From: Alphaproteobacteria bacterium
Lineage (GTDB): Bacteria; Pseudomonadota; Alphaproteobacteria; Caulobacterales; Parvularculaceae
Reading direction: 5' to 3'
Length of the DNA stretch: 62,290 nt
NCBI GenBank assembly: GCA_013151255.1
Contig: JAADIQ010000018.1
Span: forward strand, 1 to 62,290
The first letter of the stretch is position 1. Each line of letters starts with the position of its first letter. The notes beneath the pieces were generated by a model. That model made no database searches. It was given only the letters and a program-made list of their open reading frames with translations, and was not told the origin of the DNA. This document shows, piece by piece, positions 1-12,483 of this stretch. Position numbers and translations under genes: made by a program.

Positions 1-1
1 C

Positions 2-619
2 AGCCGCGACCGGCATATGCGCGATATTCTCAACAAAGGATTTGCCGCGATCAAGCGCAAACCAACACTAGTCGCCGCGCTTTACCGAAAAAAACCGGCG
101 CCGCGGATCAAACCGACGCTGCTCGCCAAGCTGGAGCAGGATGCAACCGACGCGGCGGCGAAAAAAGATCAGTTGCGCCGCGAGATTATGACCGCCGCAC
201 TGGTGCAGCCGACAATCGCCCCGCCCGCCGATGACCGCCTTGGCGTCCTGATCGCGGCGGCGGACACCGACGACTTCAACGAGTTTGAACGCACCCGCAT
301 CGCCGCGCTTGACGGCGGCGCGGAATTCGTCGGCGAAGGCGACCGCCAATATGTCAACGAGTTCAGCTGGACGGTGCAAATTGGCGCCTATTCCACCAAA
401 CAGCTGGCGCAAGAAGAGCTTGAAGCGGCCGCCATTAAAGGCGGCCTCCCCAACCGCACCCGCGCCGTCATCCCGGCGTCGCGCGCGGATGGAACAATGC
501 TTTACCGCGCCCGGTTCATGAACCTGTCGGAAATCGAAGCCGCCGCCGCCTGCGCCGGGCTCGGCGACAAAGGTGTTTCCTGCTTTGTCGCAGCGGATGT
601 TGAGCCGGTCTCTCAGTAG
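2..619 (+). CDS. D-alanyl-D-alanine carboxypeptidase, C-terminal part with SPOR domain (5' truncated by window edge)
   Basis: The frame is open from the first bases of the window, so the gene starts upstream. The first visible residues, SRDRHMRDILNKGF, match the end of the S11 (DacA-type) serine carboxypeptidase domain, where a TA-SRDRHM segment precedes the last helix. A linker follows, then a SPOR-like domain over roughly the last 80 residues (from FSWTVQIGAYSTKQLAQEEL onward), which in this family binds denuded septal peptidoglycan. The likely role is periplasmic trimming of peptide stems at division sites. The catalytic SxxK is outside the window, so the enzyme assignment rests on the C-terminal signature and architecture. 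An internal ATG at 17 lies inside the domain and is not the true start. Confidence 0.7.
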   Translation, partial: SRDRHMRDILNKGFAAIKRKPTLVAALYRKKPAPRIKPTLLAKLEQDATDAAAKKDQLRREIMTAALVQPTIAPPADDRLGVLIAAADTDDFNEFERTRIAALDGGAEFVGEGDRQYVNEFSWTVQIGAYSTKQLAQEELEAAAIKGGLPNRTRAVIPASRADGTMLYRARFMNLSEIEAAAACAGLGDKGVSCFVAADVEPVSQ

Positions 620-694
620 CTGCTACCCCATAGACTGTTGTGCATGCGGCCCTCCTTCGCATAAGTTCTCCTCGAACAAGCGAAGGAGAAATCC

Positions 695-2637
<1,943 letters not shown>

Positions 2638-2641
<4 letters not shown>

Positions 2642-2706
2642 GGCATTTCCATCGGGTTGAAAGTGAATAGCTTTCAACGCGTCACACTTATCCCGAAAAG
2701 CTCTAG
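2638..2706. repeat. imperfect inverted-repeat element between convergent genes
   Basis: CTAGGGCATTTCC...CGGG at the left is mirrored by CCCGAAAAGCTCTAG at the right. Inside is a 7-bp hairpin (TTGAAAG / CTTTCAA, 2657-2677). The outer CTAG ends supply the TAG stop codons of both flanking genes (acs on plus, the flavoprotein gene on minus). No T-run follows the hairpin, so it is not a classical terminator. It resembles short palindromic intergenic elements common in alphaproteobacteria. Confidence 0.5.
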
Positions 2707-3680
2707 GAAACGAGTTGAGACACTAAATCCCCCATCACTTCGGCTGCCGACGGACAATTGGTTATCTTGCTGACCCCCGTCCCGGCATACATCGCCGCGG
2801 CTTCAAGATCGCCGGTCATGTGACGGCCAGGCGGCGCAACGAAATACCGTTGAAACGTCATCCCGTCAGGCGTGTGCAGTATGATATCATCTTCGCCGGG
2901 CCGCTGGCCTTGAGGCGGCCGGCCCGCAGCCTCCCAGTCCTCAAAGGTGGAGTTCTTCAAAACACGATGCGGAGCGTTTGGCCACATCCCATCGAAACAC
3001 ATAGTCCTCACCGTTGACCCTTCTTCAGCGCGAATGAGCGCCTGTTTATATACATCATGAGCATTCGATTCTTCGGTCGCAGCGAACCGCGTTCCGAAAA
3101 GCGCACCGGAAGCGCCCAGTGATAATACATGTGCAACATCTTGAGGCGTAGCAAGCCCGCCCGCCGCGATTACGGGGATATCTCCGGCGATCGGGAGAAC
3201 AACATCCAACAATGCTTCAAGCTCCATCTCACCCGCGACATGCCCCCCGGCCTCAACACCCTGCGCAATAAGCGCGGCCGCGCCAACATCAAGCGCCCTT
3301 TTTGCAGTGTCGCCATCACCGATCGTCGAGATCAAGCGCGCGCCGCCTGTGTTAATGGCTGGCATTGATGCGGCGGGGTCACCCCAGAAGAGGTTGAAAA
3401 GCGAAACACCAGCATCAACCGCAGCCGAGATATGCTCGGTCTGCACGAAGTCAGCACGCAAATTAACTGCGAATGGATAATTTGTGAGCGCCTGGGTTTT
3501 GGCAATGGATTGTAGCGCCGTATCTGGAGGGCTTGCCCAAATGGGAAGGATGCCCAAACCGCCAGCATTAGCTACGGCGGCGACGAGTTCTGGACCTGAA
3601 ACGCCACCCATGCCTCCCTGAACTATGGGCGCGCACAGATCAAATCTGTCTGTGAGCTTTGTGCTTACATGTCCCGTCAT
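2703..3680 (-). CDS. nitronate monooxygenase-family FMN oxidoreductase
   Basis: 325 residues forming one TIM-barrel flavoprotein of the 2-nitropropane dioxygenase / nitronate monooxygenase family. The N-terminal VQGGMGGVSGPELVAAVANAGGLG loop is the typical FMN-binding start. GVEAGGHVAGEM carries the family histidine region, and GGLATPQDVAHVLSLGASG plus ALFGTRFAATEES form the phosphate-binding C-terminal part. The likely reaction is FMN-dependent oxidation of alkyl nitronates to carbonyl compound and nitrite, but many relatives (for example FabK-like enoyl reductases) share the fold, so the substrate is not fixed. It is convergent to acs. The upstream 235 bases (3681-3915) are a divergent promoter region shared with the exosortase gene. 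Confidence 0.85.
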   Translation of the reverse strand: MTGHVSTKLTDRFDLCAPIVQGGMGGVSGPELVAAVANAGGLGILPIWASPPDTALQSIAKTQALTNYPFAVNLRADFVQTEHISAAVDAGVSLFNLFWGDPAASMPAINTGGARLISTIGDGDTAKRALDVGAAALIAQGVEAGGHVAGEMELEALLDVVLPIAGDIPVIAAGGLATPQDVAHVLSLGASGALFGTRFAATEESNAHDVYKQALIRAEEGSTVRTMCFDGMWPNAPHRVLKNSTFEDWEAAGRPPQGQRPGEDDIILHTPDGMTFQRYFVAPPGRHMTGDLEAAAMYAGTGVSKITNCPSAAEVMGDLVSQLVS

Positions 3681-3915
3681 GCAGTTCTCTCCCTTTGCGA
3701 GCTTTGGGTTTTACATAAAGACCCAGTGGCGGCATAGGCTCTTTCAAGACCCCGACCAGCGGGAATGCAGAATCTTTTTCATCGCCCATAACGCAGCTGA
3801 ATAATTTTCTACCCACAACCGTTTCAGGCGACTTCCAGCTACCGCCCTTGTTTTGGTTAACAAAGCCGAAACGCCAAAAGGCTAGTCTGGCCGGCCAATT
3901 GCAGCCCGGTGATGC

Positions 3916-5427
3916 ATGGCCGCTATAGTCACAGATATGCCTTTCGCCAGCCGCCTCGCGGTGACGCCAATGGTGTGTTTTGGCGCTATCGTCGCCGCTG
4001 CCGTTGCGCTTTGGGCGCCGACTGCGCTTGATATGGCGACGCTGTGGGCGATGTCCTCATCCTATCATTACGGGATTTTTGTGGCGCCGATTGCGGTGTG
4101 GATGGTTGCTGCGAAATCGGCGCATGCGCCGGCGCCGACAAACCGCTTGCCCGGATTTTTCATCATCGCCATAGGCGCGGCGCTGTGGCTTCTGGGCCGC
4201 GCCGGCGGCGTTGCGCTGGTGGAACAATTCGCCCTCGTCACCACCATCATTGGCGGCGTCGGCGTCGCGTTTGGCGGCGGCGCCTTGCGCGCATGGGCTT
4301 ATCCCCTCGCCTTTCTCTATTTCATGGTCCCGTTTGGCGAGGCCATTGTTCCTGGCCTGCAAACCATCACTGCACAGATTATTGTCGCCTTGCTCGGCGC
4401 GCTTTCCATGCCGGTAACCATCGACGGCTATCTTATTCAAACCCCCGCCGGCGCCTTTGAAGTCGCTGAGGCTTGCGCCGGGTTTCGGTTTCTGATTTCC
4501 GCAACGATGATCGCGGCGGTCTTTGCCTATGTGGCGTTCCAAAGCTGGCGCAAACGCATTGGCTTTCTTCTCTTTGCAATCGCATTCGCCATTCTCGCCA
4601 ACGGCGTGCGCGCATTCTTGCTGGTGCTGATAGCAACCCTCACCGACATGCAATGGGCGGTGGGGCCTGACCATTTGCTAATTGGCTGGATGTTCTATGC
4701 GCTGTTGTTTGTGGTGCTGATCGCTGCGGGGCGGCGCTATGCGGACAAGGCCGCGCCGCAACCGTCGGCGCAAGCACACCCCGCCGGCGCCAACGCTATG
4801 CCGGCAATGTTGGCCGCGATTGCTATCATCGCCGGCGCTGCCATCTATGCCAACGCCGTCGTCGAGCGCCCGGTTCATAAAGCCGCGCCGGTCAGCCTGT
4901 CGCTGTTGAACGCACCGGGCTGGCGCATCCTGCCGCCGGCGCAAAACTGGCGCGCAGAACTGCAACAAGCCGACCGCACCGCCGGCGCCACCTATGTCAG
5001 CGGCGACAACACCGTCTATCTCTCGCTCGGCTATTTCACCCATGACCGCAAAGGCGGCGAGATTATCAACTATAAAAACCGCGCCTGGTCGGGCGCCTAT
5101 TGGCGCCATATCGGCGTGCGCGATGCGGTCATCTATCTGTTTGGAACCTCAAAGACGCGCCGCATTGATATTCTCGCCGCACCGGAACGCCGGCGCCTGG
5201 CGGCGGTGACGGTTTACTGGTTGGGCGATGAAATCTTTGTCGAGCCCTGGCGTATGAAGATTGCCCAAGCAAAAGCAAAATTGACGGGGCGCAATCCGTC
5301 CGGCGGGCTGATTATAATCGCCGCGTCTTACAACCGCGACCCGGCGGAGGCCGTCGCGGCCTTGCGCAACTTCACCGGCGACCTTGAACCGCTCAGCGCC
5401 TGGCTGTCGCGCATCGACCGGCAATAG
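3916..5427 (+). CDS. xrtA: exosortase A fused to EpsI domain
   Basis: 503 residues with about eight hydrophobic segments in the first 280, then a periplasmic EpsI/DUF3485 domain (about 310-500, with PGWRILPP and YVSGDNTVYLSLGYF). The three exosortase catalytic residues are all present: Cys187 in EACAGFRF, Arg232 in NGVRAFLL, and His253 in GPDHLLIGW. In this family the inner-membrane enzyme cleaves C-terminal sorting signals of PEP-CTERM-type proteins and is tied to exopolysaccharide loci. It is followed after two bases by the amidotransferase gene, so they are one transcript. No PEP-CTERM substrate is seen in this window. Exosortase with fused EpsI is the standard XrtA form. Confidence 0.93.
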   Translation: MAAIVTDMPFASRLAVTPMVCFGAIVAAAVALWAPTALDMATLWAMSSSYHYGIFVAPIAVWMVAAKSAHAPAPTNRLPGFFIIAIGAALWLLGRAGGVALVEQFALVTTIIGGVGVAFGGGALRAWAYPLAFLYFMVPFGEAIVPGLQTITAQIIVALLGALSMPVTIDGYLIQTPAGAFEVAEACAGFRFLISATMIAAVFAYVAFQSWRKRIGFLLFAIAFAILANGVRAFLLVLIATLTDMQWAVGPDHLLIGWMFYALLFVVLIAAGRRYADKAAPQPSAQAHPAGANAMPAMLAAIAIIAGAAIYANAVVERPVHKAAPVSLSLLNAPGWRILPPAQNWRAELQQADRTAGATYVSGDNTVYLSLGYFTHDRKGGEIINYKNRAWSGAYWRHIGVRDAVIYLFGTSKTRRIDILAAPERRRLAAVTVYWLGDEIFVEPWRMKIAQAKAKLTGRNPSGGLIIIAASYNRDPAEAVAALRNFTGDLEPLSAWLSRIDRQ

Positions 5428-5429
5428 CC

Positions 5430-7313
5430 ATGTGCGGGATTGCAGGCATCATCGATTTAAAAGCCGCGCGCGAGGTTGACCGCGCCGCGCTGCAACGCAT
5501 GACCGATGCGCTGCGCCATCGCGGCCCGGACGGCGAAGGGTTTTTCATCGCGCCCGGTATCGGCTTCGGCCATCGCCGCCTCGCCATTATCGACCGCGAA
5601 GGCGGCGTCCAGCCGTTTCATAGCCAGAACGGCGGCGTCGTGTCGCTGAATGGCGAGATTTATAACTACCGCGAGCTGGCGCGAGAGCTTGCACAAGAGG
5701 GGCTTACGCCGCGCACCCGCAGCGATACGGAAATTCTCGCCGAAGGCTGGGCGCGTCACGATACGGAATTTATTCATCAGTTGCGCGGCATGTTCGCGTT
5801 TTCCTTCTGGGACCCCGCCGCGCGCCGGTTGACGCTGGCGCGTGACCGGCTCGGCGAGAAACCGCTTTACTATGGCGAGACGGCGGACGGGTTTTTACTG
5901 TTTGCGTCAGAGGCCAGCGCGCTGATTGCATCAGGGCTCCTGTCTACCGAGCTAAACCCGGCTGCGATCGCCGATTATTTCTTCTATGGTTACGTCCCCG
6001 ACCCGAAATCGATTTATCGCGACATTCAAAAATTACCGCCCGCACATATTCTAACCGCCGGACCGGGGCGCCTGGTTGCGCTTCAGCGCTATTGGCGACC
6101 GGACTTTACCACCGACAGCACGCTTTCATTCGAGGATGCAGCAGAAGCACTGCGCACACATCTCGACGACGCCGTCTCGGCGCAGATGATGGCCGATGTT
6201 CCACTCGGCGCATTCCTCTCCGGCGGCGTCGATTCCGCGGGCGTTGTCGCGTCGATGCGTGAGGCGGGAAATAACCTCGTTACTTGCACCATCGGCTTTA
6301 ACGAGCGCTCCCATGACGAACGCGCAGCCGCGCGCGGCGTCGCCAAAAAGTTTAACGCCAAACATTTTGAACATACCGTCGACGCCCATGACCTCTCGCT
6401 TATCGATGATGTGGCGGCCGCCTATGACGAGCCGTTCGCGGACCCGTCGGCGCTGCCGAGCTACATCGTCGCCAAGCTGGCGCGCCAGCATGTGACGGTT
6501 GCGCTGTCAGGCGATGGCGGCGACGAGTTATTCGCCGGCTATCGGCGCTATCCGTTCTTTCTCGGTGAGGAAAAAATCCGCCGCGCCGCGCCGTTGTGGC
6601 TTCGCCGCGCGGTGTTCGGTCCCGCCGGTGCGCTCTATCCAAAGCTCGACGCCGCGCCGCGCCCCTTGCGGTTTAAAACCACCCTTCAGGCGCTGGCGCG
6701 CGACAGCGCAGAAGGTTATGCAGCCGCCGTCGCCATCAACCTGCCCACGCGCGCGCGGGCGATGTTGCACCGCGACCTTAAACAAAGCCTTGGCGGTTAT
6801 CGTCCGCAAAGCGTTATTGCCGAGGCGATGGGCGAAGCGGGCGCGCATGATGCCCTGTCCGCCGCCCAGCATACCGACCTTCTCACCTGGCTGCCAGGCC
6901 GTATGCTGACGAAAATTGACCGCGCATCCATGGCCCATGGGCTGGAAGTGCGCCCGCCCATGCTCGACCATAGGCTCGTGGAATGGGCAGGCGCGTTGCC
7001 GGCGGCGTATAAGCTCCATAAGGGCGTCGGCAAACGGGTTTTAAAACAGGCGCTGGCGCCGCGCCTGGGCCGTGAATTTTTGACCCGCAAAAAACAGGGC
7101 TTCGACTTCCCCGTCGCCGCATGGCTGCGCGCTGAAGGCGCCAATCCGCTGGACCGGCTTGAAGCCTCTACCGCATGGCGCCAGAGCGGCCTCATTGATG
7201 AGGGCTATGTTATGAAGATGGCGCACAGCCACCGCAACGGCGCCAGCAATTGCGCTCATGAGCTATGGAGCGTCATCATGTTTGATGCGTTCTTACGCAA
7301 GTCTGCGGCTTAA
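5430..7313 (+). CDS. XrtA-associated amidotransferase, asparagine synthase family
   Basis: 627 residues starting MCGIAGI, so Cys2 becomes the N-terminal nucleophile of a class II glutamine amidotransferase domain (1-200, with RHRGPDG and FGHRRLAI). The C-terminal half is an asparagine-synthase-type ATP pyrophosphatase (SGGVDSAG PP-loop near residue 267, and SGDGGDELFAGYRRY). Exosortase A loci typically encode exactly this type of protein, believed to amidate a sugar or polymer in the linked polysaccharide pathway rather than free aspartate. The start lies two bases after the xrtA stop. Its 3' end overlaps the convergent acetyltransferase gene by 21 bases. Confidence 0.9.
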   Translation: MCGIAGIIDLKAAREVDRAALQRMTDALRHRGPDGEGFFIAPGIGFGHRRLAIIDREGGVQPFHSQNGGVVSLNGEIYNYRELARELAQEGLTPRTRSDTEILAEGWARHDTEFIHQLRGMFAFSFWDPAARRLTLARDRLGEKPLYYGETADGFLLFASEASALIASGLLSTELNPAAIADYFFYGYVPDPKSIYRDIQKLPPAHILTAGPGRLVALQRYWRPDFTTDSTLSFEDAAEALRTHLDDAVSAQMMADVPLGAFLSGGVDSAGVVASMREAGNNLVTCTIGFNERSHDERAAARGVAKKFNAKHFEHTVDAHDLSLIDDVAAAYDEPFADPSALPSYIVAKLARQHVTVALSGDGGDELFAGYRRYPFFLGEEKIRRAAPLWLRRAVFGPAGALYPKLDAAPRPLRFKTTLQALARDSAEGYAAAVAINLPTRARAMLHRDLKQSLGGYRPQSVIAEAMGEAGAHDALSAAQHTDLLTWLPGRMLTKIDRASMAHGLEVRPPMLDHRLVEWAGALPAAYKLHKGVGKRVLKQALAPRLGREFLTRKKQGFDFPVAAWLRAEGANPLDRLEASTAWRQSGLIDEGYVMKMAHSHRNGASNCAHELWSVIMFDAFLRKSAA

Positions 7314-8387
7314 GCTCTTCATCAGATGGCGGACTTTATTGCGCGGCGACGCCCGTTCCAGCGACAGGCTGGTGAGCGTTTCCGATGGCGTCCCGAGGCG
7401 TTTTTTATAATCCGCCTCGCCGGCGAGCAGGTCGTAAATTTCAAACCCAGCCTCGAGATAATATTGGCAGGCCAGCGCGTGGCAGACAAAGCCCGGCGTT
7501 AATTTGTTGTCGTCTTCCAGCTTAAAACCGCTTTGATAGTTGAGCACGCGTTTTTCATGGATGAAATTATAAAGCACGCCGATCGTCTCCGCGCCGCAGC
7601 GCACTTCGAACAGCTGCGCCGCCTCGCCCGCATGGCGTTGCAGGTTTTTGTGAAACGCAACCAGCTTCTGGTTGGCGAAACTGCCCGGCTTTCCGCGCGC
7701 GCGCCAGCTTTCCTGATGCAGCGCCGACAGCCTCTCCCATGCAGTGCGACGCTCATCCTCAGTTGATGCAACGTGACAGGACAGCGCGCCGCGTTGCTCA
7801 TAGCCCGCCATTGCGCGGCGCAGTTTGGTCTTGAAGGAGCCGCCCAACGACGCGAGAAAATCCCCGCCGGCGTTACGTATCGCGCCTAGGTCAACCACAA
7901 AGACCGGTTGCTCTCGCAGCGTGACGCAGTTCCATGCGCCCGCCGTCGCCGATGCGCGCGCAGCTTGCGCTAGTGGTGCGCGAACATTGCGAAACACCAA
8001 CGCATCGGCGCCTGAAAATTCCCGCGCCAGCGTATCGATAATGTCGCGACGCATATCCGCGCCCGCTTCCGGCGCCGCCAAAAAATCATTATACTCAACA
8101 TAAATATCGTCGAGCGCGGGATCGCCGGTTTCCTGAAGCCGCACTTCTTTCAAACCCAGCACAGCCGGGCGACGTGGCCCGGCGCCGACAACACCCATCA
8201 TCAGTGTGCGCCCTTCCCGGCTCGCCTCAACGCTATAAAGCGCAGCGCTCCCGACGCTTTCCAGCCACGCCGTCATCCAGGCCGGGGACTGGTAGAAGGA
8301 CGGGTTTTCTGCGTGTCTGTATAACGCTGCCCACCGGGTCAGAAATTCTGCCGTGTCTTCAAGCCGGCGAACCCGGATATCGGTCAT
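7293..8387 (-). CDS. CelD/FemAB-like GNAT acetyltransferase
   Basis: 364 residues matching the Acetyltransf_6 (CelD/BcsL) architecture: an N-terminal GNAT-like lobe, then a second lobe containing GSFKTKLRRAMAGYEQRG, ALHQESWRARGKPGSFAN and the C-terminal YDLLAGEADYKKRLG motif. Proteins of this shape occur in exosortase/exopolysaccharide loci and in cellulose clusters, and probably transfer an acyl or aminoacyl group to a cell-surface glycan. It overlaps the upstream glycosyltransferase by 4 bases (ATGA), so the two are translationally coupled. The 3' end overlaps the convergent amidotransferase. The substrate is inference. Confidence 0.8.
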   Translation of the reverse strand: MTDIRVRRLEDTAEFLTRWAALYRHAENPSFYQSPAWMTAWLESVGSAALYSVEASREGRTLMMGVVGAGPRRPAVLGLKEVRLQETGDPALDDIYVEYNDFLAAPEAGADMRRDIIDTLAREFSGADALVFRNVRAPLAQAARASATAGAWNCVTLREQPVFVVDLGAIRNAGGDFLASLGGSFKTKLRRAMAGYEQRGALSCHVASTEDERRTAWERLSALHQESWRARGKPGSFANQKLVAFHKNLQRHAGEAAQLFEVRCGAETIGVLYNFIHEKRVLNYQSGFKLEDDNKLTPGFVCHALACQYYLEAGFEIYDLLAGEADYKKRLGTPSETLTSLSLERASPRNKVRHLMKSLSRRLA

Positions 8388-9547
8388 TTCAGCCGCGCCA
8401 TGGAAAGGTAAAGCACGCGGTGGCGCTCAATCATTTTTGCCGCGTCATATTCTTTCTTCGCTTTACGGCGGTTCGCCGCGCCTAGCGTCGAGCGTGTGTC
8501 GGAATTTTGAATGAGGTGGGTAAGCGCCAGCACAAACGCATTCTCGTCGCCCAATGGGGTGATGAAGGCGCGGTTTTCATCCGCCACGATATCGGCCACA
8601 TCACCAACATTGGTCGACGCCACCGGCAGCCCCGTCGCCATCGCCTCCATCAGCGTCAGCGGCGCCTGCTCGGTGTCCGACGAGACGGCGTATGCATCGA
8701 AATTGCAGTAAAACTGCTCCGGCGTTTGCGTCGCGCCGGGCAGCGATATCCGCGCGCTCGCACCAGCCTGTTTTATCGCCGCCGCCAGCGCTGCTCGCTC
8801 CGGGCCTTCGCCGACAATCGTTAGCTTGGCTTTTTTCTCCGGGTCGGCCATCAAAAACGCCGTAATCAATCTCAGATAATTTTTCTCCGGCCGCAGCGCA
8901 CCAATCGCGCCGACTTCAATGTGGCGGTTAAGCCCGGTGGGCGCGACTTGAAAGCGCTCAAAATCAACCCCGTTGGGAATGCGGATAACGCGTTTACGGT
9001 TCAGCTTCCAGACATCGGTCGCGAGAGTTTCAAGCCGCATCGAGGGCGCAACAACCACCGATTTGCGCAACCAGAAACGCCGCGCCCAGACCCGGCGGGT
9101 CTTTTGGCGCCCCGGGCCTTCCCCCGCGCCGAAGCCGTCCTCAAAATGAATGTTGGGCGCGCCGGCGCCAAGCCGGTTGGCCAGGACCGCCTCCATCGCA
9201 CCCCAATTATAGGTACACAGAATATCTGGCTTAATGGTTTTAAACAGGCGCCCAAACCCGGCAATGTTGCGAATGCTGGCCAGTGAAGATTTGCGCGCTT
9301 TGAAATCGTGAAACGTCACCGAAACATCAGGCGCAATCAGCGCGCGCGCCGCCCTGTCGCCGTCCAGCGCAACGACGTGATGGGTAAACCCGCGGCCCAG
9401 ACCGCCGGCCAGCGCTGCAAACCGCGTCTGTTGCCCGCCATAGGCAAAGGACGGGAAGATATGCGCCATAACAATCGGCGCCATCGCTGCTTGTCTCGCT
9501 TCGCTATCCATATGAGGAGATGTGGCGCCGTTCGCTTCCGGGTGCAA
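8384..9547 (-). CDS. GT4-family glycosyltransferase
   Basis: 387 residues with a GT-B fold of family 4. The N-terminal SFAYGGQQTRFAALAGGL is the typical acceptor-domain glycine loop. IPNGVDFERF and GALRPEKNYLRLI lead into the donor domain, and EQAPLTLMEAMATGLPVAST holds the E-x7-E nucleotide-sugar motif. It likely adds a sugar to a lipid-linked exopolysaccharide intermediate at the inner membrane, serving the neighbouring exosortase locus. The start at 9547 leaves about 25 polar residues before the first strand, and an internal Met about 22 residues in is possible. It lies 50 bases downstream of pdhA on the same strand. Confidence 0.85.
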   Translation of the reverse strand: MHPEANGATSPHMDSEARQAAMAPIVMAHIFPSFAYGGQQTRFAALAGGLGRGFTHHVVALDGDRAARALIAPDVSVTFHDFKARKSSLASIRNIAGFGRLFKTIKPDILCTYNWGAMEAVLANRLGAGAPNIHFEDGFGAGEGPGRQKTRRVWARRFWLRKSVVVAPSMRLETLATDVWKLNRKRVIRIPNGVDFERFQVAPTGLNRHIEVGAIGALRPEKNYLRLITAFLMADPEKKAKLTIVGEGPERAALAAAIKQAGASARISLPGATQTPEQFYCNFDAYAVSSDTEQAPLTLMEAMATGLPVASTNVGDVADIVADENRAFITPLGDENAFVLALTHLIQNSDTRSTLGAANRRKAKKEYDAAKMIERHRVLYLSMARLK

Positions 9548-9597
9548 AGCAAGATTGAAGCCCGCGTCAACAGGGCGCGACGCCTATAGCGCTAACC

Positions 9598-10596
9598 CTA
9601 GACGGCTTCTGCGAGAATATCCGTATAGAGTTCTTCCGGCGCCGGCTCGGCGCTTTCTTGCGCAAACTCGGCGGCCTCTTTGACAATCCGCTTGATGTCT
9701 TTGTCAATCGCTTTCAAGTCTTCGTCGCTCGCATAGCCGCCGTCTTTAATGCGCTGCTCACAGCGTTTGATCGGGTCATTATGCTCGCGCACATCATCGA
9801 CCTCGTCGCGGGTTCGGTATTTGGCCGGGTCGGACATCGAATGGCCGCGATAACGATAGGTCTTCATCTCCAGGATGAACGGCCCCTTGCCCGTCCGCGC
9901 ATGCTCCATCGCCTCGCGACCGGCCTCGCGAACCGCGACAACATCCATGCCGTCAACTTCCGTACCCGGAATGCCAAACGATGCGCCGCGACGGTATAGG
10001 TGGGTTTCAGAATGCGCACGCGTCACGCTGGTGCCCATGGCGTATTGGTTGTTCTCAATAATGAACACCACCGGCAACTTCCATAGTTGCGCCATGTTCA
10101 TGGCTTCAAACACCTGGCCCTGATTGGAGGCGCCGTCGCCAAAGTAAGTCAGGCTAACTTTGTTCTCGCCGCGGTATTTATTGGCGAAGGCGAGCCCGGC
10201 GCCGAGCGGAATTTGCGCGCCGACAATGCCGTGGCCGCCATAAAAATTCTTCTCGCTCGAAAACATATGCATCGAGCCGCCCTTGCCTTTGGAATAACCG
10301 CCGACGCGACCGGTAAGCTCCGCCATCACGCCTTTCGGGTCCATTCCGCAGGCCAACATATGGCCATGGTCGCGATAGCCGGTGATGGTCTGGTCGCCGT
10401 CTTTCTTCACCGCCTCCATGCCGACCACCACCGCTTCCTGGCCGATATAAAGATGGCAGAAGCCGCCGATGAGCCCCATGCCGTAAAGCTGGCCGGCTTT
10501 TTCCTCAAACCGGCGGATCGACAGCATGTCGCGATAGTAAGCGAGCAGCTCGTCTTTGGTGGCGGCGAGGTTGGATTTGGCTTTTCGTTTCGACAT
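9598..10596 (-). CDS. pdhA: pyruvate dehydrogenase E1 component, alpha subunit
   Basis: 332 residues from the chosen ATG at 10596 (MSKRKAK); a longer frame to 10662 has no recognisable ribosome site. The thiamine diphosphate motif GDGASNQGQVFEAMNMA continues to LPVVFIIENNQYAMGTS, and the phosphorylation-loop-like YRYRGHSMSDPAKYR is present. With the beta subunit it decarboxylates pyruvate and hands the acetyl group to E2. In related genomes pdhB and pdhC follow directly. Here the next gene on the strand is a glycosyltransferase, so E1 beta must be encoded elsewhere. Confidence 0.94.
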   Translation of the reverse strand: MSKRKAKSNLAATKDELLAYYRDMLSIRRFEEKAGQLYGMGLIGGFCHLYIGQEAVVVGMEAVKKDGDQTITGYRDHGHMLACGMDPKGVMAELTGRVGGYSKGKGGSMHMFSSEKNFYGGHGIVGAQIPLGAGLAFANKYRGENKVSLTYFGDGASNQGQVFEAMNMAQLWKLPVVFIIENNQYAMGTSVTRAHSETHLYRRGASFGIPGTEVDGMDVVAVREAGREAMEHARTGKGPFILEMKTYRYRGHSMSDPAKYRTRDEVDDVREHNDPIKRCEQRIKDGGYASDEDLKAIDKDIKRIVKEAAEFAQESAEPAPEELYTDILAEAV

Positions 10597-10681
10597 GCAT
10601 CGGCCCCGGATAACAGCGAGGTTGTCATACGCGCTGGCGCGCGCTCCGGCAAGGCGCTGCAAAGCCCGTCAGCGCTTTGTT

Positions 10682-11026
10682 TTAATTGGCTTTGTCTGTC
10701 CGGCGGCGCAGTGCATCGTCGAGTGCCTGGCGCGAGATCACGACATCGCCCTCACGGCTATAGCCGAGGACGGTGCGGATGGTCTCATCGACAAGGTCAG
10801 GGTCGAGCGATTTGGAGTTGAGCTGGTCGGCGCGTTTTTGCAGCTTCTCGCGATGCGCGCGCAAAACATCAACCTCGCCGGCTTTGGCGTCCACTTCCGC
10901 CTCAAGCCGCGCCAGCGCGCCATAGCCGGCGTTGCCCGCAACAGCGCTGTAAATAATCGTCGCCGCCCAAAACATCGCCACTGCGGGAAGAACAACACCA
11001 ATAATAAACTGCTTACTCAACATCAC
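10682..11026 (-). CDS. septum formation initiator (FtsB/DivIC family)
   Basis: 114 residues: a short N-terminal cytoplasmic tail, one membrane segment (about 7-29), then a predicted coiled coil (LARLEAEVDAKAGEVDVLRAHREKLQKRADQL) and a short periplasmic end. This matches the bitopic FtsB/DivIC proteins that join FtsL and FtsQ in the divisome. Its place between eno and pdhA is the conserved alphaproteobacterial position and supports the call despite low sequence conservation. The gap to eno is 71 bases and to pdhA 85 bases. Confidence 0.85.
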   Translation of the reverse strand: MMLSKQFIIGVVLPAVAMFWAATIIYSAVAGNAGYGALARLEAEVDAKAGEVDVLRAHREKLQKRADQLNSKSLDPDLVDETIRTVLGYSREGDVVISRQALDDALRRRTDKAN

Positions 11027-11097
11027 CCACGTCTTGGTTTGCTAGAACGCCACAACAATCAAATTAGGTTAATGAAAAGTAAATTTAGCCCGGCTCT

Positions 11098-12375
<1,278 letters not shown>

Positions 12376-12483
12376 TCACTTCCGTTCATGGATTGCTGGC
12401 GGCTTTGTAAAGACTAGGCTCTCTATACGCCGCCTCCGGCTGATCGCAACCTGCAACCGGGTGCGAGCGCCGCTCCACAACGC

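Noticed and set aside
10087..10821. Long plus-strand open frame of 244 codons
   Set aside because: It lies antisense over pdhA and the ftsB-like gene, which have clear family motifs. The frame is open because of GC-biased codons.
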